A stretch of DNA of 64,000 nt, taken from assembly GCA_050946535.1 (NCBI GenBank), contig JBMNUZ010000001.1, forward strand, positions 186,001 through 250,000. The letters are read 5' to 3'. The notes under the pieces were generated by a model, which did not search any database, was not told where the DNA came from, and saw only the letters and a program-made list of their open reading frames with translations. This stretch comes from RUG708 sp050946535. GTDB taxonomy: Bacteria; Bacillota; Clostridia; Peptostreptococcales; Anaerovoracaceae. Shown here piece by piece: positions 25,339-34,504 of the stretch (positions within the stretch are counted from its first letter, which is position 1; every line of letters begins with the position of its first letter). The position numbers and the translations under genes are program-made.

Positions 25339-27267
25339 ATGAAAAGCACCAGACGCAGAAAAAGTCTACCTCTGATAATCGCACTTATGACTGTTCTCGT
25401 GCTGACGCCGTGTACGACGGCTTTTGCAGCCGACAGCAGTACCGACTCGGATACTGTGGAATACCCTTCATATACGCATATGGCGTACAAGGGTGACGAT
25501 TCGAGTCCTTACGGAACGGGAAATCTTCTGTTCACCAACGTAAAAATTACAGGAACGGCGATGAGCGAGGAACAGATTTATAACGTTTACGAGCTCGAGG
25601 AGGTTTACAACGAGCCTGCGCTCGGTCTTGCTTCCTCGATGAATGACACTAACGGTTTGACTTTGCAGGGACTTGATCTTTACAGTTTTCTCACGATGTG
25701 CGGCATAGATATGACTGCTTCAGACGTATCGCTCACATTTTATTCAAGAAATTCAGAAGATCCGGTCCTGACAGTTCCTGTAACCGATGTAGTACAGGGA
25801 AATGCCATCATAGCAGTGGCTGAAGGAGAAAAGCCTCTCGTTACGTCGGAATCATCCGACGGATATGACGCAGATGCTAAAAACTCCGGAGGTCCTTTAA
25901 AAATATATATTGAAGGTTCTGATCCGGTCGAGAATGTCTCGGGGATACGTGTAAGCCTCGCAGGCCAGACCGAGGATCCTCATTACGGTTACCACAATCG
26001 CGATCCATTGACATACATGGAATCGACGATATTCACGGTCAACTATATCGACAGCTCTAAATACGAAGAGACCGACGACAATGCGATGCCTTTCAGGACT
26101 CTTACATTTACAATGCAGCAGCTTGAACAGTTTGCGTCCGACAATCCGGATCATGTTGCCGGAAATTATTTCGGAATCGCAGGAAATGAAGAAGACAAGG
26201 ACACTCTCGGTCTTGCAGGCTTCCATGATTATTTCGAAGGACTGGACATGTCGTGGTTCCTGACAGAGAAAACCGGACTTAAAAATACCGGAGGATGGGC
26301 TGCTTTCTATGGTCGTGACAACGACTACTATGCAGAGGTCAAGGACCTTTCATACTTCTTCTCAGGCGGCGATTACAGCGATTATTACCTCGAGGAGGAC
26401 TACGATACTCTCGTTACGGGAGTCGTCCCTACGCTCGCCTTTTCGAAAAACGGCGCCCCTCTGCTTCCTAGACACGATCATGAGATGGAAGGATATATTG
26501 ACTACAACACATTTACCTACAATGCGGAGAAGCTCGGTGTAATTACCAAAGTGGGAATAGTAAAGAACGTAAGCGGTCCGTTCGTGGCAGGTCTGCCTAA
26601 CCTCGACGGCGTTTACGGTGGTTACAGAAACGAAACGAGCGGAGACTGCATACGCATTGACATCTATACTGACAGAACCCAGTACAGTGGATTGAGCACG
26701 TATTTCACGGATGTACTGTCAGACAGCTGGTTTGCAGAACCTGTAAACTACCTTGCTTCACGCGGAGCTCTCAGCGGAAACGGAGACGGAACATTCAATC
26801 CTGACGGCCGTGTGACGAGAGCGGAGTACGTCACAATGATAGCTTCGGCGGAGGGCGCAGATACGAGTGAATATAGTCAATCGTCTTTTAACGATGTAGA
26901 TTCCGACAGCTGGGCTATGCCTTATATAGAATGGGCTGCTGACAACGGTATCGTAAGCGGTATGGGAGACGGAAACTTCGATCCTGACGCCTCCATTACC
27001 AGACAGGATATCGCTGTTATTTCCGAAAGATATCTGGAATATAAAAATGTTACTGTCACTGAAAAGAAAGATATTTCTGTATTTTCAGACAGCAGCAGTA
27101 TTTCTGAATATGCCAGAGATTCTGTAGAAAATATGTACAGCAGGGGTATTATGCAGGGAATTGGAGAAAACACTTTTTCGCCTCTGACAGATGCATCCAG
27201 AGCAGAGGCAGCTACAGTAACATCAGGTATCCTTCAGGCAATTACATCAGCGGCACAAACAGAATAG
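25339..27267 (+). CDS. SLH protein with SUOX-like domains (B-type gene, intact copy)
   Basis: 642 residues. Signal peptide about 1-30. Two beta-rich segments follow. Residues about 35-235 include LTLQGLDLYSFLTMCGIDM and LKIYIEGSDPVENVSGIRV. Residues about 240-450 include LTFTMQQLEQFASDNPDH and LDMSWFLTEKTGLK, and end with LLPRHDHEMEGY and VYGGYRNETSG. The GLDLYSFL/LDMSWFL helices and the preceding strands resemble the molybdopterin-oxidoreductase fold found in secreted proteins. Three SLH repeats fill about 455-642. This is the only intact copy of its type; partial copies lie at 27.6-28.3 and 32.0-32.2 kb. The HDHE motif is also kept in the decayed copy. Confidence 0.83.
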   Translation: MKSTRRRKSLPLIIALMTVLVLTPCTTAFAADSSTDSDTVEYPSYTHMAYKGDDSSPYGTGNLLFTNVKITGTAMSEEQIYNVYELEEVYNEPALGLASSMNDTNGLTLQGLDLYSFLTMCGIDMTASDVSLTFYSRNSEDPVLTVPVTDVVQGNAIIAVAEGEKPLVTSESSDGYDADAKNSGGPLKIYIEGSDPVENVSGIRVSLAGQTEDPHYGYHNRDPLTYMESTIFTVNYIDSSKYEETDDNAMPFRTLTFTMQQLEQFASDNPDHVAGNYFGIAGNEEDKDTLGLAGFHDYFEGLDMSWFLTEKTGLKNTGGWAAFYGRDNDYYAEVKDLSYFFSGGDYSDYYLEEDYDTLVTGVVPTLAFSKNGAPLLPRHDHEMEGYIDYNTFTYNAEKLGVITKVGIVKNVSGPFVAGLPNLDGVYGGYRNETSGDCIRIDIYTDRTQYSGLSTYFTDVLSDSWFAEPVNYLASRGALSGNGDGTFNPDGRVTRAEYVTMIASAEGADTSEYSQSSFNDVDSDSWAMPYIEWAADNGIVSGMGDGNFDPDASITRQDIAVISERYLEYKNVTVTEKKDISVFSDSSSISEYARDSVENMYSRGIMQGIGENTFSPLTDASRAEAATVTSGILQAITSAAQTE

Positions 27268-27295
27268 TAATTGTTTATAGCTCAGGAGGTTTATG

Positions 27296-27549
27296 ATGAA
27301 CGTGAAAGTAGCTAGAAGGACATTTTCTGCATTGTTAGCGCTACTGTTCGATGCGGCAGTATTCTTTATGAGCGCAGTTCCTTCGTTTGCGAACATCGAC
27401 CGTGGTACTGTGCAGATGCTATGAAATGGGCTGTGGGCACAGGAATCATTTCAGGAATGTCCGACGGAACACTCCAGCCTCAGGCAGGAGCTACATGCGA
27501 ACAGACAGCATCTGTCGCTCAGCGTTTTATTAATGTCGTATCGGCATAA
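27296..27549 (+). pseudogene. remnant of a C-type SLH gene (internal deletion and frameshift)
   Basis: ATG 27296 with CAGGAGG upstream opens the signal peptide MNVKVARRTFSALLALLF and reads to SFANIDRGTVQ, nearly identical to the start of the gene at 28316. It then hits a stop at 27422. From 27415 a different frame encodes the last part of the third SLH repeat (MKWAVGTGIISGMSDGTLQ to FINVVSA), ending TAA 27549. So about 3.4 kb of the middle was deleted and the junction is out of frame. Only a 42-residue secreted peptide could be made. Confidence 0.85.
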
Positions 27550-27587
27550 AAATTTCGGATATTTGCATAATACCCGATTGTATAGGG

Positions 27588-27628
27588 CAGGGCAGCAGAA
27601 TGATAAAACACATCTGCCGTCCTGTTTT
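27588..27628 (+). terminator. terminator hairpin, copy 2 of the repeated unit
   Basis: CAGGGCAGCAGA (27588-27599) pairs with TCTGCCGTCCTG (27613-27624), followed by TTTT. Same position relative to an SLH gene end as copies at 25284 and 31964. Confidence 0.75.
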
Positions 27629-27641
27629 AATGAGAAGGAGA

Positions 27642-28288
27642 TGATAAAAGCCACATTACGGTCACCATATGCTTCCCAGACACGATCATGAACAGGAGGG
27701 ATATATCGAGTACAACACATTATACTTTAAATGCGGAGGAGCTCAATGTAACTACCAAAGTGGGAATAGTAAAGAATGTAAGCGGTCCGTTCGTGCAGGT
27801 ATTCCTGATTCCGGCGGCGTTTACGGTGGTTACAGAATTGAAAAGAGGAGAGAATGCATACACATTGACATCTATACTGACAAAGTCCAGTACAATGGAT
27901 TGAGCACATTTTTCACGGATGTACTGACAGCTGAACTATGTCTTATATAGAATGGACTGCTGACAACGATATCGTAAACGGTACGAGGGATGGGAACTTC
28001 GATCCGGAAGCTTTCGCTACCAGACAGGATATCGCTGTTATTTCCGAAAGATATCTGGAATATTTAAATGTTACTGTAAGCGAAAAGAAAGATATTTTCG
28101 TATTTTCAGACAGCAGCAGTATTTCTGAATATGCCAGAGATTCTGTAGAAAATATGTACAGCAGGGGTATTATGCAGGGAATTGGAGAAAATATGTTTCC
28201 GCCTCTGGCAGATACATCGAGAACAGAGGCAGCTACAGTAACATCAGGTATCCTTCAGACAATTAAGGCAGCAATACAAATAGAGTAG
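27642..28288 (+). pseudogene. decayed copy of the B-type SLH gene
   Basis: Matches the 3' third of the gene at 25339 with frameshifts and deletions. From about 27669 one frame gives LPRHDHEQEGYIEYNT; neighbouring frames continue VTTKVGIVKNVSGPFVQV and VYGGYRIEK, then IDIYTDKVQYNGLSTFFTDVL. The first SLH repeat is missing. The last part (27938-28288) reads SYIEWTADNDIVNGTRDG through SVENMYSRGIMQGIGEN in frame. AGAAGGAG and ATG 27642 survive from the original start region, but the signal peptide and most of the protein are gone. Confidence 0.85.
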
Positions 28289-28315
28289 TAATTGTTATAG
28301 CTCAGGAGGTTTATT

Positions 28316-31300
28316 ATGAACGTGAAAGTAGCAAGAAGGATATTTTCTGCATTGTTAGCGCTACTTTTCGCTACGGCAGTATTCTTTATGAGTGCAACTC
28401 CTTCATTTGCGACAATCGATCGTGGCTCAGTGCTCATTAGTAATCCGACGACTACAGTACTTAAGGTCGGAGAATCGACAACGATGAGCATCTCGCCGTA
28501 TGAAGAACAGCACCTTCCAGGCTGTGGAAAGGCAGATTGCCCGCAAATATGCGGTGAGAAAGACTGCATTACTTATATCAACGGCCAGCCGGAATGCACG
28601 TGCGGAGGCACAGAACTCCAGACATATTACGCAGAGGTAAGCCCGCACAGTTCAGATGAGTCGGTAGCTACGGTAAGCTACGATGGCAAGGGCAATGTAG
28701 TCATTAAAGCGGTAGGTGCAGGAAAGTGCCAGATATCGGTCTGCGCTACATTCAGAGAGTATAAAAGCGCATCAAAGACAATAAATCTTACTGTCAAGGG
28801 AACTGATTCCGGCGATTCCTCGGAATCAACCGCCTACGGAATAACGCTTCAGAAGCCATCTATAGATGGATGCTCGGTTACATCGGATAAAACAACAGCC
28901 GCCGAAGGCGATACTGTAACGATTACAGCAACAGCCGCCGAAGGTTATACTGTCGACAAGGTAACCGTTACAAAAGCGGATGGTTCCAGTATAGCTGTCA
29001 ATGGATCGAATGGAACATACACATTTACAATGCCTGCTTCTAATGTAACTGTAGCGGCGGTGTTTGATAAGTCGAGTGCTGCGCCTACCGTCACCGGGTG
29101 GGATGTCTCCACATCGCACGGAGGCGAGGTAAGAGGCTCTGGAGATTATCAATGTGACGAGCAGTACATTACCATGACAGTTACATTTGACCAGAATATA
29201 GAGATCGCGGATCCGGTAAAGGCATATGACGAATTTACCGTAGTGCTCAATAAAAAAGTAGCCAAAACTCCGATTACGATAACTTCGACACCACAGTACA
29301 CCAACCACAAGGCATATCCTGTGTACGGAAAGCTTTCCAAAGGAGACGATGGGAAATCGGTGGTATTCAAGCTGTATTACGGTCTAGCTGCGTATGATGC
29401 AAGGCTCACAATCGAGCCTGTAAGCACGATAACGCAGATAACCGGCGAGGACGGCACGCCTGTTTCATGGGAAAATGTAGATCTTTACGTCCCTAACGGC
29501 GTGAGCTTCTCGACCGTATCGAGAACCGTCGGGACATCATCGACATGCGCTTCTGTTACGAAGCAGGTAAATGTGCCGTCTGATACGACGCGTGGTCATG
29601 TACACGTGCTTTTCCTTAAAAATGGGCAACCTGTAGGCAAACTTGACAAATACGGCTCAAATCTGACAACATATTTCAACGAGTATCTGTCTATGAGTGC
29701 AGATGACTATGTCGAAACGAATAAGTATAATTTTTATAAGTTCAGTAAATACAAGCTGACTGTAAATGGTTCTCAGTTTACAGTAACAGCGAAAAAGGCC
29801 GAGGAGGGCGAAGTCCTAGACCTGATTGTATACGCATATCCTCAGGACAGGGATACCGGAGCCGACAAGACAGCGCTTGAAAGCTCGATAAGCGAGGCGG
29901 AAAACATCGATCCTTCCCAGTACACGGCAGAATCGTATTCCACACTCAAATCGAAGCTCGCCGAGGCGAAGGCCGCAGACAATTGTATATACTACCTGCA
30001 GAGCCATATAGACGAGGCGAAATCGGAACTCGACGATGCTATATCGAATCTTAAAACAAAAATCGCTACAGACGAAGTTACGAGAAGCAACGGCAGTGTA
30101 GATCTTACTCTCGCCGACCAGGACTGGATAGATAATATTACTGAGGTAGACATCGACGGAACGGCCGTAGATAAATCAAACTACAAAATCGAAGGTACGA
30201 CTCTTTCCATAGAGAGTCTTCAGTTCCAGGATCCTGAAAGAACCAAGACTTACACTATAGCTATAAAGTCAACGGGCTACGAAACAGTAGAAAAGGAAAT
30301 AACGGTTCACTATTACGGAGCCCAGACTTTCCAGATCAGACATCTCGATAAAGACGGCAAAATACTTCAGAAAAAAATCTATACGATGGACGAGCTTAAG
30401 GCACTGTCCGACAATAATGATCATTACTATCACGCCCTCTGCACGATGAGAGGCATAACCGCGTTCAAGGCCAAGGGAGTATATCTCTCGGCGATCCTCG
30501 AGGATGCAGGGATTGAATTCAAGAGCGGAATGACTGCACAGCTCAGGACAAACGACAGCGTAACCGAATCCGACACAAACGATCCTACGGATGAAAACGC
30601 TTACTACTCGAAAGGCAAGTTCGACTATGACTGGCTCATGCAGGACAGATACTACTTCAAGGATCTTTATACAGAAGGTTCTGACTTGTGGAATGCTATG
30701 AACCAGGAAGGCAGCTACAAATCGTCCGGTGGGGCAAATGTAACATTCGATGAAGGCGACGCAGTAAGGACTGCTGTGGGAGCTTCAAAAGAAAAGATCA
30801 AGGACGACCCTCTAATCGCATTCGAATTTTACGAAAAGAGCTGGAATCATGATGATCAGACTTCAGTTGAAACTGCAGAGTACGATCCAAACCTCGCAGC
30901 AGACAAGGACTTCAGATTCCTCTTCGGAGTAGCGCTGGCAGATGAAAACGGTACTACTGTAGCAGCTCCTGAAACAACTCTCTGGTCGTTATCATACCAG
31001 TGCTTCGGCATTGATATAATCGACGGAGAAAGCACTGAACCCGACGATAACAATCCAGACAACCCAGGCAACCCAGGTACTACAATTCCTGAACGCACTT
31101 CATACAACATCAGCCAGGCAGATGGCGTCCAGGGCGGCACAGTTTCTTGCGACAAGACTACTGCAGCCAAAGGCGAAACAGTAACAGTTACTGCCAGGGC
31201 AAACGACGGTTACACGCTTGATGGAATTACCGTAAAGACAGCTACAGGGAAAAATGTTGAGGTAAGCGGTTCTGACGGAACCTATACATTTACAATGCCT

Positions 31301-31915
31301 GCAGAGGATGTTATCATTACAGGTAACTTCACTGCAGAGACAACGCCTCCGACGGTAGATACATTCCCGTTTAAGGACGTAAATGCAGACAGATGGTCGA
31401 GAAGCGCTGTTGAATATGTTTACAACAATGGAATATTTGCAGGAACATCGGAAGATACATTCTCTCCTGAGGTCGTAATGAACAGAGCTATGTTCGTAAC
31501 GATTCTCTACAGAATGGAAGGATCACCGGCAGTAACAGGAAATTCCCCATTCAAGGACGTCTCTTCCGGCCAGTATTACAGCGATGCTGTCAAGTGGGCA
31601 AGCGATAACGGTATCGTAAGCGGATACGACGCTGATACGTTCGGCCCGAACGACGATGTAACGCGTGAACAGATGGCTGCAATATTCTACAGATATGCAA
31701 ACTATAAGAACTATGATGTCAGCGCATCAAGCGATCTGAGCAGCTTCACCGACGCTTCATCGATAAGCTCATATGCAATTGATTCAGTTAAGTGGGCTGT
31801 GGGTGCTGGAATAATTTCAGGCATGACAGACGGAACACTTCAGCCTCAGGGTGGAGCTACACGCGAACAGACTGCTTCCATCACTCAGCGCTTTGTTGAG
31901 AATGTAAAAGCATAA
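28316..31915 (+). CDS. very large modular SLH protein (C-type gene, full copy)
   Basis: 1199 residues. Signal peptide about 1-33. Six-Cys Big_2-like module about 34-160 (LPGCGKADCPQICGEKDC, PECTCGGTELQTYY). InlB-like repeat about 173-247. Module shared with 19917 and 11437 about 258-505 (here the HxH is replaced: TTYFNEYLSM). FIVAR-like helices about 515-580. Shr-HID/DUF1533-like domain about 592-665 (DWIDNITEVDIDGTAVDKS). SUOX-like domain about 666-905 (AQTFQIRHLDKDGKILQ). Second InlB-like repeat about 929-1005. Three SLH repeats about 1014-1199. It appears to be a fusion of the 15692/32249-type N-terminus with the 19917 and 22221 architectures. CAGGAGG precedes the ATG. Probably a wall-bound multi-ligand receptor. 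Confidence 0.86.
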   Translation: MNVKVARRIFSALLALLFATAVFFMSATPSFATIDRGSVLISNPTTTVLKVGESTTMSISPYEEQHLPGCGKADCPQICGEKDCITYINGQPECTCGGTELQTYYAEVSPHSSDESVATVSYDGKGNVVIKAVGAGKCQISVCATFREYKSASKTINLTVKGTDSGDSSESTAYGITLQKPSIDGCSVTSDKTTAAEGDTVTITATAAEGYTVDKVTVTKADGSSIAVNGSNGTYTFTMPASNVTVAAVFDKSSAAPTVTGWDVSTSHGGEVRGSGDYQCDEQYITMTVTFDQNIEIADPVKAYDEFTVVLNKKVAKTPITITSTPQYTNHKAYPVYGKLSKGDDGKSVVFKLYYGLAAYDARLTIEPVSTITQITGEDGTPVSWENVDLYVPNGVSFSTVSRTVGTSSTCASVTKQVNVPSDTTRGHVHVLFLKNGQPVGKLDKYGSNLTTYFNEYLSMSADDYVETNKYNFYKFSKYKLTVNGSQFTVTAKKAEEGEVLDLIVYAYPQDRDTGADKTALESSISEAENIDPSQYTAESYSTLKSKLAEAKAADNCIYYLQSHIDEAKSELDDAISNLKTKIATDEVTRSNGSVDLTLADQDWIDNITEVDIDGTAVDKSNYKIEGTTLSIESLQFQDPERTKTYTIAIKSTGYETVEKEITVHYYGAQTFQIRHLDKDGKILQKKIYTMDELKALSDNNDHYYHALCTMRGITAFKAKGVYLSAILEDAGIEFKSGMTAQLRTNDSVTESDTNDPTDENAYYSKGKFDYDWLMQDRYYFKDLYTEGSDLWNAMNQEGSYKSSGGANVTFDEGDAVRTAVGASKEKIKDDPLIAFEFYEKSWNHDDQTSVETAEYDPNLAADKDFRFLFGVALADENGTTVAAPETTLWSLSYQCFGIDIIDGESTEPDDNNPDNPGNPGTTIPERTSYNISQADGVQGGTVSCDKTTAAKGETVTVTARANDGYTLDGITVKTATGKNVEVSGSDGTYTFTMPAEDVIITGNFTAETTPPTVDTFPFKDVNADRWSRSAVEYVYNNGIFAGTSEDTFSPEVVMNRAMFVTILYRMEGSPAVTGNSPFKDVSSGQYYSDAVKWASDNGIVSGYDADTFGPNDDVTREQMAAIFYRYANYKNYDVSASSDLSSFTDASSISSYAIDSVKWAVGAGIISGMTDGTLQPQGGATREQTASITQRFVENVKA

Positions 31916-31963
31916 CAGAATAAAATATTTTTAATATATCAAATAATATCCGATTATTTAAGG

Positions 31964-31998
31964 CAGGGCAGCAGAGGAAAAATACTTCTGCCGTCCTG
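31964..31998 (+). repeat. hairpin, copy 3 of the repeated unit, without U-run
   Basis: CAGGGCAGCAGAGG pairs with the CTTCTGCCGTCCTG ending at 31998, as in copies 1 and 2. It is followed by CCTGTAAAA instead of a T run, so termination here is probably weak and the next SLH gene may be read through. Confidence 0.7.
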
Positions 31999-32011
31999 CC
32001 TGTAAAAATAT

Positions 32012-32223
32012 AATGTACCTGCAGGTGAAACGAATGATATTTCCGGATTTTCAGACAGCAGCTGTATTTCTGGATACGCTACTGTCTCTGTTGAGAAATC
32101 CGCAGCAGAGGCATTGTGCAGGGTAGCGGAGAAAATACGTTCGTGTCTCTGAAAAAAGTGATGGCAGAGACGGCTGCAGTCACATCCGGCATAAGTCATC
32201 CGGCTGCGGCAGCAGAACAGAAA
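32012..32223 (+). pseudogene. remnant of a third B-type SLH gene (3' end only)
   Basis: About 210 bases match the last SLH repeat of the gene at 25339. One frame gives NDISGFSDSSCISGYATVSVEKS and another gives MQGSGENTFVSLKKVMAETA followed by AVTSGIS, so it is frameshifted and lacks everything upstream. The following GCTCAGGAGG matches the spacer before the C-type genes at 27296 and 28316. Confidence 0.75.
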
Positions 32224-32248
32224 AAAATTATTGCTCAGGAGGTAAATT

Positions 32249-33628
32249 ATGAGAGTAAAAGAAGCAAGAAGGGCGTTCACAATATTACTGGCGCTGCTGT
32301 TCGCTGCGTCAATATTCTTTATGAGCGCAGTTCCTTCATTTGCGTACATTGAACGTGGATCTGTGATCATTGGTGATCCGGGCACCACAGTTCTTAATGT
32401 TGGAGAGTCGACAACGATGAGCATTTCGCCGTATGAAGAACAGCATCTTCCAGGCTGCGGAATGGCAGACTGCCCGGCAATATGCGGCGAGAAAAACTGT
32501 ATTATCTATATTAACGGTCAGCCGGAATGCACGTGTGAAGGCACAGAACTCCAGACGTATTACGCCGAAGTAAGTCCGACCAGTTCAGATGAGTCTGTAG
32601 CAACGGCAAGTTACGATGGCAAAGGAAATGTTGTAATTACAGCGGTAGGTGCAGGAACGTGCCAGATATCGGTTAGCGCTTCATTCAGAGAGTATACCAG
32701 TGCATCAAAGACAATAAATCTCACTGTTAACGGAACTGATTCCGGCAGTGGTGATTCCGGCACGGGTGATTCTGGTACAGGCGATTCCGGAGATTCCTCG
32801 GGATCAACCACCTACGGCGTAACGGTTCAGCAGCCGTCGGTAGATGGATGCTCGGTTACAGCAGATAAAACAACTGCCGCAGAAGGAGATACTGTAACGC
32901 TTACAGCTACTGCCGCAGAAGGTTATACTGTTGACAGCGTAACTGTTACAACAGCGGATGGCTCCAGCATAGCGGTCAGCGGATCGAACGGAAGCTACAC
33001 CTTTACGATGCCTGCTTCCGCTGTAACGGTAACGGCGGTGTTTAAGGAGGAAAGCACATCTGATACAGATACTTTGCCGTTTACCGACATATCGGCAGAC
33101 AGATGGTCGAGAAGCGCCATCGCATACGCGTATAACAACGGTCTGTTTATGGGAACCTCTGCTACTGAATTCTCTCCTGAAATTGAGATGAGCAGAGCGA
33201 TGCTGGTTTCTGTGCTGTACAGGCTCGAAGGTTCGCCTTCAGTTTCAGGTGACCAGCCTTTCAGCGATGTATCGTCTGACGCTTATTACGCTAGCGCAGT
33301 AGAGTGGGCATCGGAAAACGGTATAGCCGCTGGAACGAGTAGCGAGACTTTCGATCCGGATTCGTCCGTTACGCGTGAACAGTTTGCGACGTTCTTATAC
33401 AGATATGCGCAGTACAAGAACTACAGCACGACAGGTACTGCAGATCTCAGCGGATTCAGTGACAGCGCTGATGTCGGAAGTTATGCGGAAGCCGCTGTAG
33501 AGTGGGCTGTTTCAGAAGGAATAATATCTGGTACTGACGAGAACATGCTTCTGCCGAAGGCAGGAACAACCAGAGAACAGGCTGCTTCTATGCTTATGAG
33601 ATTTATAACTGCTGAAACGTCAGCATAA
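32249..33628 (+). CDS. SLH protein with six-Cys module (short C-type copy)
   Basis: 459 residues. Signal peptide about 1-33 and six-Cys Big_2-like module about 34-160 (LPGCGMADCPAICGEKNC, PECTCEGTELQTYY), very close to the 28316 protein. A GDSGTGDSGTGDSGDSSGS linker follows, then one InlB-like repeat (about 190-265) and three SLH repeats (275-459). It lacks the HxH, HID-like and SUOX-like domains of its larger paralogue, so it looks like a minimal surface carrier of the Cys module. Convergent with the MerR gene; 30 bases separate the stops. Confidence 0.87.
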   Translation: MRVKEARRAFTILLALLFAASIFFMSAVPSFAYIERGSVIIGDPGTTVLNVGESTTMSISPYEEQHLPGCGMADCPAICGEKNCIIYINGQPECTCEGTELQTYYAEVSPTSSDESVATASYDGKGNVVITAVGAGTCQISVSASFREYTSASKTINLTVNGTDSGSGDSGTGDSGTGDSGDSSGSTTYGVTVQQPSVDGCSVTADKTTAAEGDTVTLTATAAEGYTVDSVTVTTADGSSIAVSGSNGSYTFTMPASAVTVTAVFKEESTSDTDTLPFTDISADRWSRSAIAYAYNNGLFMGTSATEFSPEIEMSRAMLVSVLYRLEGSPSVSGDQPFSDVSSDAYYASAVEWASENGIAAGTSSETFDPDSSVTREQFATFLYRYAQYKNYSTTGTADLSGFSDSADVGSYAEAAVEWAVSEGIISGTDENMLLPKAGTTREQAASMLMRFITAETSA

Positions 33629-33658
33629 TAGATATAACGAATATAGAATTTAAATGAC

Positions 33659-34498
33659 TCATGAACCGGAAACAGGTATTTCTACGACATATTTGTTTTC
33701 GTCCGAATCGGTCATGTTCACAAAGCCGGCGGAGCTTAAAATGAAGGCTCCGCCGGTTCTTTTATTTCCGGTGCTTTTTATATAATCCAGCAGATGGACG
33801 GCAGTATCCCTTATGGTACCAGTTCCGCCGTTGTGTACGATCACGGCGTAACGGCCGGCAGGCCGCTTTATAAGTTTACTCTCGTCAGGATTCTGCTTTT
33901 CATCGAAGTTTTTTCTTATGTACATGCAGAAATTCTCACCGTCAAGCTTGTCGTCCGGAATCATGCAGCACATAAGGTGTTCGGGGAGAAATTCCTCGCC
34001 GAAATTCATGAAGTCCGAGAGCACAGCAGCGTTTGCAGGATCGTTGAGCGAATGGCAGAATCTTACAGGAGTCATATAGTAGCTGTCTTCCTCGAGATCT
34101 TCGTAGAAAGGCACGTCTACTTCATGCTCGTTGATGAGGTCTGCATGTTGCTTGATGCGGTCCAGAAACGCGGACGCGCGCTTCAGCCTTTTTATATCGT
34201 CATGTATTCTGTTGCTGGTGTTTTCCATGATCTGACTGAAGTCCTCTACGGTTACGCCGTCCATCATCTGCCGGATCTGCTTCAGAGAAATGCCGAAATT
34301 TTTCATGTACTTAATGAAGGCGATTTCATTGAGCTGCTCAGGCAAAAAATACTTGTACCCGTTGGAGGCCGTTTTTGCCGGTTTTATCAAACCGATTTTT
34401 ATGTAGTAAACAAGGGTGTTCCTGCTCAAATCAGCGGCATTGGAGAATTCACCCACGCTTAAATATGTTTTTCCGTCTTTGCCTGAATGTATAGCCAT
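33659..34498 (-). CDS. MerR-type regulator with C-terminal effector domain
   Basis: 279 residues. The DNA-binding domain (YLSVGEFSNAADLSRNTLVY, then GLIKPAKTASNGYKYFLPEQ) resembles that of the MerR gene at 10.9 kb. A coiled coil follows (about 85-125), then a roughly 150-residue C-terminal domain with VRFCHSLNDPANA and RPAGRYAVIVHNGGTGTI, in the style of BmrR/GyrI-like small-molecule-binding domains. It starts 6 bases after the DUF364 gene, so both are in one operon. GGAG lies before the ATG inside the end of that gene. It may sense the ligand handled by the neighbouring surface system; this is inference. Confidence 0.85.
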   Translation of the reverse strand: MAIHSGKDGKTYLSVGEFSNAADLSRNTLVYYIKIGLIKPAKTASNGYKYFLPEQLNEIAFIKYMKNFGISLKQIRQMMDGVTVEDFSQIMENTSNRIHDDIKRLKRASAFLDRIKQHADLINEHEVDVPFYEDLEEDSYYMTPVRFCHSLNDPANAAVLSDFMNFGEEFLPEHLMCCMIPDDKLDGENFCMYIRKNFDEKQNPDESKLIKRPAGRYAVIVHNGGTGTIRDTAVHLLDYIKSTGNKRTGGAFILSSAGFVNMTDSDENKYVVEIPVSGS

Positions 34499-34504
34499 AT
34501 CGCA

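Noticed and set aside
25284..31998. CRISPR or mobile-element repeats
   Set aside because: The three hairpin copies are spaced by kilobases of paralogous SLH genes and are explained by cassette duplication with terminators.
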